Positions 24,848 to 33,895 of a stretch of 64,000 bases of DNA are shown one piece after another. Under the pieces are notes generated by a model, which worked only from the letters and a program-made list of their open reading frames with translations, searched no databases and was not told the DNA's origin. Each line of letters opens with the position of its first letter. The stretch's first letter is position 1. Position numbers and translations under genes: made by a program. This DNA is from Roseospirillum parvum (GTDB lineage Bacteria > Pseudomonadota > Alphaproteobacteria > Rhodospirillales > Rhodospirillaceae): the NCBI RefSeq assembly GCF_900100455.1, contig NZ_FNCV01000001.1, positions 100,764 to 164,763 on the forward strand, given 5' to 3'.

Positions 24848-26388
24848 GCGCCCCCGCCAAGGTCCCCGGCGGCAAGATCCGCAAGTTGCGCGATCTGGTC
24901 GATATCGCCGAGGCCGAGCGGGCGCGCGGCGGCCGGGTGGTGCTGGCCCACGGCACCTTCGATCTGCTGCACATCGGTCATCTGCGCTACCTGCGTCAGG
25001 CCCGCGCCCTGGGCACCCTGCTGATCGTCACCCTGACCGCCGACAGCTACGTCAACCGGGGGCCGGGACGGCCGGTCTTCCCCGAGGACATGCGGGCCGA
25101 GATGCTGGCCGGGCTGGACTGCGTGGACCACGTGGCGGTGGTCCATGCCTCGCTGGCGGTGCCGGCCATCGAGGCGGTCAAGCCGGCCCTCTATGTCAAG
25201 GGGGCGGAGTATCGCGAGGCCGACAAGGACATCACCGGCGGCATCACCCTGGAGGCCGGGGCGGTGGAGGCCAACGGCGGCGAGCTGGCCTTCATCGACG
25301 ACATCACCTTCTCCTCGACCTCGCTGATCAATCGCCACCTGGGGGTCCATGACCCGCAGTTGCAGCGCTACCTGGAGGGGGTCGCCGGGCGCGGCACCCT
25401 GAACCGCCTGACCGAGTTCGCCGAGCGCATCGCCGACAGCCGGGTGGTCATCCTGGGCGATGCCATCCTCGACGAGTACATCTACGTCTCGCCGCTCGGC
25501 AAGTCGGCCAAGGAGAACATCATCGCCACCCTGCACCAGTCGAGCGAACTGTTCGCCGGTGGGGTGTTCGCCGCCGCCAACCATGTCGCCGGGCTGTGCC
25601 GCGAGGTCGACCTGATCACCGTGGTCGGGGCCGAGTGCCCGCACATGGAGCATGCCGGCGCGCAGTTGAAGGACAACGTCACCCTGCACGCCATCGAGCG
25701 CCCGGGGACGCCGACCACCCGCAAGACCCGGTTCATCGACGAATCGTACATGCGCAAGCTGTTCGAGGTCTATCACATGGACGACCGGCCGGTGTCGGAC
25801 GACATCGAGGCCCGGGTCCACGCCATCCTCAAGGAGCGGCTGGCCGGCGCCGACCTTTTGATCGTCACCGACTTCGGGCACGGCCTGATGGGGCCCGAAC
25901 TGGTCCGGGCGGTCGAGGACAGCGGCGTCTTCCTGGCCGTCAACACCCAGACCAACAGCGCCAACGCCGGCTTCAACCTGATCACCAAGTACCGCCGGGC
26001 CGACTATGTCTGCATCGATGCCCCGGAGGCCCGGCTGGCCACCGCCGACCGTCGCCGCCCGGTGGCCGAGCTGATGTCCGACGTGCTGCCCGGTCGCATC
26101 GACTGCCCGCGCTTCGTCGTCACCCACGGCCACAAGGGCTCCTACGGCCTGGAACGCGGCGAGGAGATCGCCCACGCTCCGGCCTTCACCCGCTCGGTGG
26201 TCGACACGGTCGGCGCCGGCGACGCCTTTTTCACCGTCACCGCCCCCTTTGCCGCCGCCGGTGCGGCCATGGAGGACCTGGTCTTCGTCGGCAACGCGGC
26301 CGGCGCCATAAAGGTCGGCATCGTCGGCCATCGCCAGTCGGTGGAGAAGGTGGCGTTGATGAAGTACATGACCACCCTGTTGAAATAA
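24844..26388 (+). CDS. Bifunctional nucleotidyltransferase-PfkB kinase, HldE domains in reversed order
   Basis: 514 residues. The N-terminal domain (about 30-165) is a cytidylyltransferase-like nucleotidyltransferase with HGTFDLLHIGHLRYL (HIGH motif 43-46). The C-terminal domain (about 185-510) is a PfkB sugar kinase with VVILGDAILDEYIY, FAGGVFAAANHV and the anion hole/base motif DTVGAGDAF. HldE, which makes ADP-heptose, has the same two domains in the opposite order. The protein would phosphorylate and nucleotidylate a sugar phosphate, possibly a heptose. It is coupled by ATGA overlap to the epimerase upstream. Confidence 0.8.
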   Translation: MSAPAKVPGGKIRKLRDLVDIAEAERARGGRVVLAHGTFDLLHIGHLRYLRQARALGTLLIVTLTADSYVNRGPGRPVFPEDMRAEMLAGLDCVDHVAVVHASLAVPAIEAVKPALYVKGAEYREADKDITGGITLEAGAVEANGGELAFIDDITFSSTSLINRHLGVHDPQLQRYLEGVAGRGTLNRLTEFAERIADSRVVILGDAILDEYIYVSPLGKSAKENIIATLHQSSELFAGGVFAAANHVAGLCREVDLITVVGAECPHMEHAGAQLKDNVTLHAIERPGTPTTRKTRFIDESYMRKLFEVYHMDDRPVSDDIEARVHAILKERLAGADLLIVTDFGHGLMGPELVRAVEDSGVFLAVNTQTNSANAGFNLITKYRRADYVCIDAPEARLATADRRRPVAELMSDVLPGRIDCPRFVVTHGHKGSYGLERGEEIAHAPAFTRSVVDTVGAGDAFFTVTAPFAAAGAAMEDLVFVGNAAGAIKVGIVGHRQSVEKVALMKYMTTLLK

Positions 26389-26423
26389 GACCCCCGAAAC
26401 GAGACCCCACCCGGAGGCCCGTC

Positions 26424-27449
26424 GTGACCACTTCCTCGCCTTCCCATGTCCTGGTGACCGGCGGCGCCGGCTATGTCGGCAGCGTCCTGGTGCCCGAGCT
26501 GCTGGCCGCCGGCCACCGGGTGACGGTGCTCGACCTGTTCCTGTTTGGCCATGATGTCTTTCCCGGGCTCGACAGCCATCCCGGTCTGCGCCTGATCGAG
26601 GGCGACATCCGCCATCCGGAGACGGTGGCGCAGGCGCTGGCCGGGTGCGACACGGTGATCCATCTGGCCTGCATCTCCAACGACCCGTCCTTCGAGCTGA
26701 ACCCGACCCTGGGCCGCGAGATCAACCACACCTGCTTTCTGCCCCTGGTCGAGGCGGCGCGGGCGGCCGGGGTGGGGCGCTTCATCTATGCCTCGTCGTC
26801 GTCGGTCTACGGCATCAAGGAAGGGGTCGAGGTGACCGAGGACCTGCCGCTGGAGCCGCTGACCGACTATTCGCGCTTCAAGGCGCTGTGCGAGGAAGAG
26901 CTGATGGCCGCCCGCCGACCCGGCTTCGTCGCCTCGGTGATCCGCCCGGCCACGGTGTGTGGCTACGCGCCGCGCCAGCGGCTGGACGTGATCGTCAACA
27001 TCCTGACCAACCACGCGGTCAACAACCGGCGCATCCGGGTGTTCGGGGGCAGCCAGTTGCGCCCCAACATCCACATCCGCGACATGGCGCGGGCCTACCT
27101 GCACCTGCTGGCCCAGCCACCGGAGAAGATCGACGGTGGCATCTGGAACGTGGGCTACGAGAACCACTCGCTGATGGAACTGGCCGAGGCGGTGCGCGCC
27201 GAGGTCGATCCCGCCCTGCCGATCGACGTCGAGCCGACCGACGATCTGCGCTCGTACCACGTCTCCTCGGCCCGCATCGCCCGCGACCTGGGCTTCACCG
27301 CCAACCACACCATCCGTCAGGCGGTGGCCGAGCTGGCCGCGGCGCTGAAGGACGGCCGGCTGCCCGATGCCCTGAACGACGCGCGCTATTTCAACGTCAA
27401 GCGGGTCCTGGCGTGGTGCGAAGAGGCGCCCCCCATGGTCGACGCCTGA
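26424..27449 (+). CDS. NAD-dependent epimerase/dehydratase, sugar nucleotide enzyme
   Basis: 341 residues of the extended SDR family: LVTGGAGYVGSVL for NAD binding, ASSSSVYG as the catalytic Ser region and YSRFK as the Tyr-Lys pair. It has an unusual C-terminal part ending DALNDARYFNVKRVLAWCEE. It starts at GTG 26424 with GGAGG upstream, 35 bases after the nucleotidyltransferase-kinase. Its substrate is not readable. Two epimerase-type enzymes flank the nucleotidyltransferase-kinase, so they may act in sequence on its product. Confidence 0.82.
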   Translation: MTTSSPSHVLVTGGAGYVGSVLVPELLAAGHRVTVLDLFLFGHDVFPGLDSHPGLRLIEGDIRHPETVAQALAGCDTVIHLACISNDPSFELNPTLGREINHTCFLPLVEAARAAGVGRFIYASSSSVYGIKEGVEVTEDLPLEPLTDYSRFKALCEEELMAARRPGFVASVIRPATVCGYAPRQRLDVIVNILTNHAVNNRRIRVFGGSQLRPNIHIRDMARAYLHLLAQPPEKIDGGIWNVGYENHSLMELAEAVRAEVDPALPIDVEPTDDLRSYHVSSARIARDLGFTANHTIRQAVAELAAALKDGRLPDALNDARYFNVKRVLAWCEEAPPMVDA

Positions 27450-27466
27450 GCCGGGGAGGGACCGTC

Positions 27467-28102
27467 ATGCCCGCCACACCGCCGCTGTTTCCCGACCGCC
27501 CCTACGCCGCGCCGGCCGACTTCCTGGCCGACTACCAGGGCGCCCTGGCCGCCGCCCTGGCCGGCGTCGATGCCGCCCGCTTCGAGGCCGCCGCAACCCT
27601 GCTCGGGCGGGCGGTGCGCGAGCGGCGGACCCTGTTCTACTGCGGCAACGGGGGCTCCAGCGCCCTGGCCGGCCATGGCGCCAACGATTTCCTGAAATGC
27701 GTGCGCACCGAAACCGACCTTGCCCCGCGCACCCACAGTCTGGCCGCCAACACCCAGGTCCTGACCACCATCGCCAACGACCTGGGCTACGAAAACATCT
27801 TTGTCTATCAGTTGCAGTCGCTGGCCGATCCGGGGGACGTGCTGGTCACCATCAGCTCGTCCGGCGATTCGGAAAACGTGGTGCGGGCCCTGTCCTGGGC
27901 CGTCGAGAACGGCCTGTCGACCCTGGCCCTGACCGGCTTCTCGGGTGGCCGCGCCGCCACCCTGGCCGAGGTCAACCTGCACGTTCCGGCGACCAACTAC
28001 GGGCTGATCGAGGACGCCCACCTGTCGCTGCTCCACGCCCTGGCCCAGTACGTGCGCCTGACCGCCACCGCCCCCGACAAGCTGGGCCGGGTGAGGTTCT
28101 GA
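27467..28102 (+). CDS. gmhA: SIS-domain phosphosugar isomerase, GmhA-like
   Basis: 211 residues with one SIS domain of the GmhA (sedoheptulose 7-phosphate isomerase) type: CGNGGSSALAGHGANDF (59-75) binds the phosphate and SSSGDSENV (130-138) completes the site. GmhA converts sedoheptulose 7-phosphate into D-glycero-D-manno-heptose 7-phosphate. The ATG at 27467 has GGGGAGGG upstream. Gene context (split transketolase, HddA- and HddC-like genes in the same locus) supports a heptose role; a DiaA-like or other phosphosugar isomerase function is the alternative. Confidence 0.78.
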   Translation: MPATPPLFPDRPYAAPADFLADYQGALAAALAGVDAARFEAAATLLGRAVRERRTLFYCGNGGSSALAGHGANDFLKCVRTETDLAPRTHSLAANTQVLTTIANDLGYENIFVYQLQSLADPGDVLVTISSSGDSENVVRALSWAVENGLSTLALTGFSGGRAATLAEVNLHVPATNYGLIEDAHLSLLHALAQYVRLTATAPDKLGRVRF

Positions 28103-28138
28103 TCGGCATGTCCTGCCTGCTCCAGCGTCGGATTTGAT

Positions 28139-29503
28139 ATGGCGTCCACCCCGCTGCTTTCCGCCCTCGCCCAGGCCGGCGCCCTGGAGCCCTTCCAGCC
28201 GCGCCTGTGCCATCAGGTGTTCGGCCGCGAGATCGAACAGGCCCGCGCCGCCGGCGTCGCGGGGGCGGCGTGGCAGACCTATTGGTCGGATCGGTTGGGG
28301 CCGTGGCTCGATCTGCTTCTGGCCCAACTGCCGCCGGCCGCCGCCGAGGCGGCGCGGGGCGGCGGGCGGCTGCTGGTCTGGCCGTTCGATCGGGCCCACC
28401 TGTTCGGCAACCTGATCCGCGAGCCGTGGGCTGTCTCCCGGGCCTTCGGCCGGCATTACAGCCACCGGGTGATGCTGACCCGGCCGCGCCAGGTGGCCCA
28501 GAATCCGGCGGTCTACGACATGGCCATGGCCGGTTGGCATCAGGTGGTCAGCGAGGACCCCCGGCTGCTCGCCCTGGCCCGGGTCAACGTCGGCCTGATC
28601 CACCACCGGGGGGTGGATTTCCTGCTCTGCGACGAGACCTATCCGCCCTACCTGATCCATCAGATGCTGCTCGGCGACGGGCTGACCGAGCGGCTGGCCA
28701 TCCCGCCGGCCCAGGCCGAGGCGGCGCATGACATCCTGCGCCGCCTCGGTGTGCCGGATGACGCCCGGCTGGTTACCCTGCATGTGCGGGAGGCAAATCC
28801 GGGACAGGCCCACCGCAACAGCTCGATCAACCAGTTCCTGCCAGCTCTGGAAACCCTGCTGGCCAACGACTACTGGATTATCCGTCTTGGCCGCAGGCCG
28901 ATGCCGATGCTGGTCCACCCGAGCCATCGGATCATTGATCTGCCCTATTGCCCGCTGTACGACCCGGTGCTCGATGCCTATGCGGTGTGGCGCAGCGAGT
29001 TCATGGTGGTCACCGACTCCGGGCCCAGTTCCCTTGGTTGGTTCTTTCACAAGCCGTTGCTGATCCTGAACGGGACCTTCCACTATAACCGCTCGCCGGT
29101 GCGCCTCGATTTCACCACCTACCTGAAGTACTTCTCGCCGGCCCGGGGGCGCTGCCTGAGCCATCAGGAACTGCTCGATATCAGCATCTACCACCAGCAG
29201 ACCAACCAGCAGTTCGCCAGCCTGGGGCTTGAGGTTCACCCCCTGGCGGACGAGGAGATGGTGGCCATCACCGAGGAGTTTCTGGGCCTGGGGCCAGACA
29301 TGACGGCGGCGCCGGAACGCCCTGTCCAGCAGCGTTTCAAGGCCCAGGCGCTGGCCGAGCATGTCAGGCTGTTCTACGATCCGGAACGCTTCGCGCCGGG
29401 GCGCTACATCGACCGTTGGCGGGCCTGGTACAGCACCGGCGCCCTGCCCGGGTTCCGGTTGTCGGAAACCTATACCGAGCGCAATCCCTGGTTCCTGGCC
29501 TGA
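28139..29503 (+). CDS. TIGR04372-type putative glycosyltransferase
   Basis: 454 residues. LVTLHVREANPGQAHRN (around 215) and VVTDSGPSSLGWFFHKP (around 297) match the corresponding blocks of the N-terminal part of the TIGR04372-Stf0 fusion at 15993-18320, which makes the two genes paralogues. The family is a putative glycosyltransferase found in surface-polysaccharide loci. It has no membrane segment or signal peptide. Here it lacks the sulfotransferase domain. It is co-directional with the GmhA-like gene (36 bases upstream) and the HAD gene (42 bases downstream). Confidence 0.72.
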   Translation: MASTPLLSALAQAGALEPFQPRLCHQVFGREIEQARAAGVAGAAWQTYWSDRLGPWLDLLLAQLPPAAAEAARGGGRLLVWPFDRAHLFGNLIREPWAVSRAFGRHYSHRVMLTRPRQVAQNPAVYDMAMAGWHQVVSEDPRLLALARVNVGLIHHRGVDFLLCDETYPPYLIHQMLLGDGLTERLAIPPAQAEAAHDILRRLGVPDDARLVTLHVREANPGQAHRNSSINQFLPALETLLANDYWIIRLGRRPMPMLVHPSHRIIDLPYCPLYDPVLDAYAVWRSEFMVVTDSGPSSLGWFFHKPLLILNGTFHYNRSPVRLDFTTYLKYFSPARGRCLSHQELLDISIYHQQTNQQFASLGLEVHPLADEEMVAITEEFLGLGPDMTAAPERPVQQRFKAQALAEHVRLFYDPERFAPGRYIDRWRAWYSTGALPGFRLSETYTERNPWFLA

Positions 29504-29545
29504 GCCCCGCGCCTCTGGCCCTCGCCGCCACTGGATCGTCCCCAC

Positions 29546-30172
29546 GTGCTGATCGGCCTTGACCTGGACAACACCCTGATCGACTACGACGCCGCCTTTC
29601 GCACCCTGGCGGTGGATCTCGGCTGGCTGCCGGCCGACTTTGCCGGCGGCAAGGCCGAGGTGCGCCAAACGCTGCGCGCCGGCCCGGGCGGCGAGGCCGC
29701 CTGGATGCGCCTTCAGGGCCGGGTCTACGGGGCCGAGATCGGGCGGGCCCGGCTGTTCGATGGGGCGCTGGCGGTGCTGCGGGCGGCCCGGGAGGCCGGG
29801 CACCGACTGGTCATCGTCAGCCACAAGACGCCGACCGGCCACTTCGACCCCGACCGGGTGGACCTGCGCGCCGCCGCCCGCGCCTTTTTGACCGAACATG
29901 GCGGACTGGCGGCCGGCGGCGGTCCGCTGGCCGACGACGCCCTGCACTTCGCCGACAGCCGGGACGGGAAGATCGCCCAAATCGCCGCCCTCGGGCCGGC
30001 GGTGTTCGTCGACGACCTGCCGGAGGTGCTGACCCATCCGGCCTTCCCCGCCGCCACCCGCCGGCTGCTCTTCCAGCCGGCGCCGGGCCGTGCGCCGCCG
30101 CCCGGGGTGGCGGTGGCGACCTCCTGGGCCGAGGTCGGGGCGTGGCTGGGGTTGGCGGAGGTGGGGCGGTGA
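29546..30172 (+). CDS. HAD-superfamily phosphatase
   Basis: 208 residues with HAD motif I DLDNTLID at the N terminus, motif II in LVIVSHKTP, and motif III in AVFVDDLPEV, which together imply a phosphatase of the aspartyl-phosphate mechanism. It starts at GTG 29546. Its stop overlaps the start of the APH-like gene (GTGA). It could supply the phosphatase step of heptose synthesis (GmhB), but GmhB proteins have DRDGT and zinc-binding cysteines that are absent here, so I do not assign it. Confidence 0.75.
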   Translation: MLIGLDLDNTLIDYDAAFRTLAVDLGWLPADFAGGKAEVRQTLRAGPGGEAAWMRLQGRVYGAEIGRARLFDGALAVLRAAREAGHRLVIVSHKTPTGHFDPDRVDLRAAARAFLTEHGGLAAGGGPLADDALHFADSRDGKIAQIAALGPAVFVDDLPEVLTHPAFPAATRRLLFQPAPGRAPPPGVAVATSWAEVGAWLGLAEVGR

Positions 30173-31215
30173 GTTCCTCCGACGCCGCCCCGCCGGCCGG
30201 GCTGAGCGACTGGCTGGCGGCCGGCCTCGAGCTTGGATCGGTGCGGCTGGTGCCGATCCTGCGCGGCCGCAACAACGCCGTCTTCCGGGCCGAGGGGGTC
30301 GGGCGTCGGGTGGCGGTCAAGGTCTATCCGCCGGCCCAGGCCGGGCCCTGCGACCGTCTGGACCACGAGTGGCGGGCCTTGTCCTTTCTCGCCGCCCAGG
30401 GGGTGGCGGCGGTGCCCCGGCCGCTGCTCCGCGAGCCCCGGCGGCGCTGGGCCGCCTACAGCTGGCTGGACGGCGCCCCGCCCGATGCCGCGATGGCGGC
30501 GCGGGCGGTGGCGGAGGGCTGGCTGGTCGACTTTCTGGCCCGCCTGCACGGGTTGCGCCATCATCCCGAGGCCGCCGCCCTGCCGCCGGCCGCCGAGTCC
30601 GGGTTGGTGCCGCTGGCCCCCCGGGCGCGGCTGGCCGGGCGCCTGGGCGCCCTGCGCGATTGCCGGCCGCCCGATGACTGCTGGGCCGCGTCGCTGGGCG
30701 CCTTCCTCGACCGCGTGGAGGCGGTGCTGGCGCCGCGGCTGGACCAGGCCGAGGCGCGGATCAGCCAGCTCGGCTTCGATCCACAGGCCCCCTTGCCGGC
30801 GCACCTGAGTACCCTCAGCCCGTCCGACGTGGGGCTGCACAACATGCTGGTCGGGGCCGAGGGGGCGCCCCGCTTCCTGGATTTCGAGTATTTCGGGCGC
30901 GACGATCCGGTGAAGCTGGTCAGCGACACCCTGCTGCACCCGGGCAGCGCCTTCCAGCCCGCCCAACGGGCCCGCCTGAAGGCGGACCTGATCGCGCTGT
31001 ACGGCGCCGACGATGCCACCTTCGCCGCCCGTCTTGAGGCCCTGATGCCGCTGTACGTGGGGCTGTGGTGCCTGATCCTGCTCAACGAGTTCCGCCCCGA
31101 GGCGTGGCGGCGGCGGCTGGCCGCCGGCCTCGATCCGGCCGACCATCAGGCGCTGCTGGGGCGCCAACTGGCCCGCGCCGAGCGCTATCTGAGGGACCTC
31201 GAGGTCGCCGGCTGA
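30169..31215 (+). CDS. Aminoglycoside phosphotransferase-like (choline kinase-like) kinase
   Basis: 348 residues of the APH/choline kinase superfamily (PF01636): an N-lobe with VAVKVYPP, then the catalytic loop SPSDVGLHNML (Asp and Asn in place of the usual HGDLHxxN) and the metal-binding DFEYFGRDDP. It probably phosphorylates a small hydroxylated metabolite such as a sugar or amino alcohol. GTG 30169 overlaps the HAD phosphatase stop (GTGA), so kinase and phosphatase are made together. It is the last gene of the right arm, meeting galE end to end (13-base gap). Confidence 0.75.
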   Translation: MSSSDAAPPAGLSDWLAAGLELGSVRLVPILRGRNNAVFRAEGVGRRVAVKVYPPAQAGPCDRLDHEWRALSFLAAQGVAAVPRPLLREPRRRWAAYSWLDGAPPDAAMAARAVAEGWLVDFLARLHGLRHHPEAAALPPAAESGLVPLAPRARLAGRLGALRDCRPPDDCWAASLGAFLDRVEAVLAPRLDQAEARISQLGFDPQAPLPAHLSTLSPSDVGLHNMLVGAEGAPRFLDFEYFGRDDPVKLVSDTLLHPGSAFQPAQRARLKADLIALYGADDATFAARLEALMPLYVGLWCLILLNEFRPEAWRRRLAAGLDPADHQALLGRQLARAERYLRDLEVAG

Positions 31216-31228
31216 GTCGGCCGTCGGG

Positions 31229-32215
31229 TCAGCCCCAGTCCCGCCGGTGCCAGGAAACGGCATCGGCGACCACCGTCGGCAGGTCGGAGCGGGCCGGTTG
31301 CCAGCCCAGCTCGCGCCGCGCCCGGGTGCTGTCGGCGACCAGCACCGGCGGGTCGCCCGGCCGGCGCCCGGTGACGGTGGCCGGCACCGGGCAGCCGGTG
31401 GCCGCCGCGACGGCGGCGATTACCTGCCGTACCGAGGCCCCCTGGCCGCTGCCCAGGTTGAACACGCCCCCCGGCGCCCCGCCCAGCAAAGCCTCGACGG
31501 CCTGCACATGGGCCGCCGCCAGATCGCTGACGTGGACGTAGTCGCGCACCGCCGTGCCGTCGGGCGTCGGGTAGTCGTCGCCGAACACCGAGAGGCCGGG
31601 GCCACGCCCCAGGGCGGCGGCGATGGCCAGGGGGATGAGGTGGGTTTCCGGGTCGTGGCGCTCGCCGGTTTCGCCTTCCGGGTCGGCGCCGGCGGCGTTG
31701 AAGTAGCGCAGGGCGGTGAAGGCCAGGCCATGGGCGGCCCGGAAGTCGGCCATCATCTGCTCGATCATCCACTTGCCCCGGCCGTAGGGGTTGATCGGCG
31801 CCGGGGGCGGGGTCTCGTCCAGGGGCATCCGCTCGGGCGTGCCGTAGACCGCGCAGGTGCTGGAGAAGACCAGCGGTGGCGGGGCCTGCGCCGCATCCTC
31901 GACCAGGGTTTCCAGCAGGGCCAGCGCGCCGCCCACGTTGTTGCGGTAGTACAGGCCGGGCTGGCGCACCGACTCGCCCAGGTAGGTGTAGCCGGCCAGA
32001 TGGACCACGGCGGCGATGGGGTGCTCGGCCAGGGTGTGCCGCAGCGCCGCGCGGTCGTCCAGGTCGGCCGTCACCAGCGGCCCGAAGCGCACCAGATCGC
32101 GGTGCCCGCGCGACAGGTTGTCGAGGCTGACCGGCAGGTGTCCGGCCCGGGCCAGCGCCTTGCAGACATGGCTGCCGATGTAGCCGGCGCCGCCGGTGAC
32201 CAGGATGGCGCTCAT
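31229..32215 (-). CDS. galE: UDP-glucose 4-epimerase
   Basis: 328 residues, an extended SDR. GGAGYIGSH binds NAD. SSTCAVYG supplies the catalytic Ser/Thr and NPYGRGKWMIEQM the Tyr-Lys pair. LRYFNAAGADPEGETGERHDPE and the RDYVHVSDLA block are typical of GalE. It interconverts UDP-glucose and UDP-galactose in the cytoplasm. The ATG at 32215 is the natural start. It stands last in the minus-strand block of glycan genes, 38 bases after the sulfotransferase. Confidence 0.92.
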   Translation of the reverse strand: MSAILVTGGAGYIGSHVCKALARAGHLPVSLDNLSRGHRDLVRFGPLVTADLDDRAALRHTLAEHPIAAVVHLAGYTYLGESVRQPGLYYRNNVGGALALLETLVEDAAQAPPPLVFSSTCAVYGTPERMPLDETPPPAPINPYGRGKWMIEQMMADFRAAHGLAFTALRYFNAAGADPEGETGERHDPETHLIPLAIAAALGRGPGLSVFGDDYPTPDGTAVRDYVHVSDLAAAHVQAVEALLGGAPGGVFNLGSGQGASVRQVIAAVAAATGCPVPATVTGRRPGDPPVLVADSTRARRELGWQPARSDLPTVVADAVSWHRRDWG

Positions 32216-32253
32216 GGCCCTTACCCCCTCTGACTGGCCCTGGTGAATGGCCT

Positions 32254-32973
32254 CTACGACAGGCCCTTTTCGGCCCGCGCGAAGCGGTGGGCGGTGATGA
32301 TCCCGGGCACGCTGATGTGGGCCGCGAAAACCTTGTAGTCGGCCTGATAGTAGCCGAGCACGGTGGCCAGATCGTCGTCGTCCAGGTCGCCGAGATCGAC
32401 CCCGCCGGCCGAGCGGTGGCTGCGCGGCAGCGGATCGTCGCGGCCGCTGCGCGCGGCGATCAGGTCGGCCACCTGATCGATCCTGGACAGCGGCACCAGA
32501 AGGTCGAACACCCCCGGGTCGGCCCCCAGGTAGGCGACCAGCGAGTCGGTGTGGTGGCGGATGCTGACCGAGACCGCCCGGTAGGCCGGCAGCCGCTGGA
32601 TGAAGGTCTTGAGATCGGGCGTGGCGGGCAGCCCGGCCTCGGCCAGGGCGGCGGCGCTCACCGAGTCCGGGTGGCGTCCCGGGGCCAGTTCGCCCAGCTC
32701 GACCACCCGGTGGCGATAGCACGACAGCAGCCGTTCCACCGGGTCGCGGACCACGGCGAAACGGGCGTAGTGGTACAAGCCCTCCAGGTGCGAGGGGTGG
32801 AAGGGCACGCTGGTCAGCACCTGATGGATGTCGGTGATCGGCCCCTTCGGCCCCTGGAAGGGCTGGAAGGGGCGTCCCGTGTCGCGTTCGTAGAGGGCCT
32901 GCTTCAGGCTGTCGCAGGCCACCTTGGGGACCGGGAAATAGGCCAGGCCCAGGGAGGGAAAGGTCAGTGCCAT
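32254..32973 (-). CDS. Sulfotransferase family 2-like protein
   Basis: 239 residues resembling Sulfotransfer_2 (PF03567). LAYFPVPKVACDSLK is the 5'-phosphosulfate-binding loop and FAVVRDPVERLLSCYRHRV the 3'-phosphate-binding region. It would transfer sulfate from PAPS to a sugar hydroxyl. Co-directional with galE and the GT2 genes, so its acceptor is likely the same surface glycan. This is the second intact sulfotransferase domain of the locus. Confidence 0.78.
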   Translation of the reverse strand: MALTFPSLGLAYFPVPKVACDSLKQALYERDTGRPFQPFQGPKGPITDIHQVLTSVPFHPSHLEGLYHYARFAVVRDPVERLLSCYRHRVVELGELAPGRHPDSVSAAALAEAGLPATPDLKTFIQRLPAYRAVSVSIRHHTDSLVAYLGADPGVFDLLVPLSRIDQVADLIAARSGRDDPLPRSHRSAGGVDLGDLDDDDLATVLGYYQADYKVFAAHISVPGIITAHRFARAEKGLS

Positions 32974-33009
32974 GGCTCGTCTTCCAGCGGCGGGGTGTGT
33001 GGGCGGCGC

Positions 33010-33855
33010 TCAGCCGATCTTGGGCGCCCCGACCACCTGTCGGGCCACGTTGGCGGCCATCCCCAGGCCCAGGCGCCCGGCCTTGAGGTCGGCCCGCAGC
33101 CACTCGTTGCGCAGCAGGGTCTCGTAGAACTGGTGGCGATCGGCGCCGACCGTCACCGTGTTGTCGTAGATGGTTTCTTGGCCCGGCGGGCCGGTCAGGC
33201 GGTGGTGGTAGCGGGCCAGCACCTGGGGCACCACCAGGATGTCGAAGGCGCTCAGGAAGCGCACGTTGAACTCCCAGTCGCCGAGCACCGGCAGGTCCTC
33301 GCGGTAGGGGCCGACCTGGTCCAGGGCCCGGCGCTCGAAGAGAAAGGAGATCGGCGGGAACTGGTTCCAGGCCAGCATGTCCATCAGGCCGACGGTCTTG
33401 AGGGCGGTGTTCCAGCCGGCCACGTTGTCGGTCTTGACGCTGGGTCCCTCGGGGCCGTCGATCACCCGCTCCTCGACCCGGGCGCTGTGGCAGACGGCGC
33501 CGGCGAGGCTGGGCCAGGTGGCTTCCTCAAGGCACGGCACCATGCGGGCCAGGAACTTGGGGTCCCAACTGTCGTCGTCGTCGTGGATCACCAGATGGCG
33601 GCTGTCCGAGGCGGCGATGCCGATGTTCGAGGCGCGCTCCATGCCCCGGCTCTCGGCGTTGTGGATGATGCGGATGCGCCGTCGCACCGGGTCCGGCTGG
33701 CCGTCGATCAGGGCCTCCACCGGGGCCGGGTCGCCGCCGTCGTTGACGATGACGTGCTCAAGGTCGCCGTAGGTCTGGGTGGCGACGCTCAGGATCGCCC
33801 GGGGCAGCAGCAGGGGGCGGTCCTTGGTCCGGGTGATGACGGCGACGTTGGCCAT
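33010..33855 (-). CDS. Glycosyltransferase family 2 protein
   Basis: 281 residues with a GT-A fold starting VAVITRTKDRPLLLPRAI. The nucleotide-binding loop is VNDGGDPAPV, the metal-binding acidic motif lies in VIHDDDDSWDP, and GDWEFNVRF is a later acceptor-site block. It transfers a sugar from an NDP donor in the cytoplasm. ATG 33855 has GAGGA seven bases upstream. It lies 36 bases upstream of the sulfotransferase gene. Confidence 0.85.
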   Translation of the reverse strand: MANVAVITRTKDRPLLLPRAILSVATQTYGDLEHVIVNDGGDPAPVEALIDGQPDPVRRRIRIIHNAESRGMERASNIGIAASDSRHLVIHDDDDSWDPKFLARMVPCLEEATWPSLAGAVCHSARVEERVIDGPEGPSVKTDNVAGWNTALKTVGLMDMLAWNQFPPISFLFERRALDQVGPYREDLPVLGDWEFNVRFLSAFDILVVPQVLARYHHRLTGPPGQETIYDNTVTVGADRHQFYETLLRNEWLRADLKAGRLGLGMAANVARQVVGAPKIG

Positions 33856-33895
33856 GGCGGGCAGGGTCCTCGTGGGGGGCTTCGCGGGGGTCGGT

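Noticed and set aside
29546..30172. HAD gene as the heptose bisphosphate phosphatase GmhB
   Set aside because: It lacks the DRDGT motif and the zinc cysteines usual in GmhB, so only a general HAD phosphatase is called.
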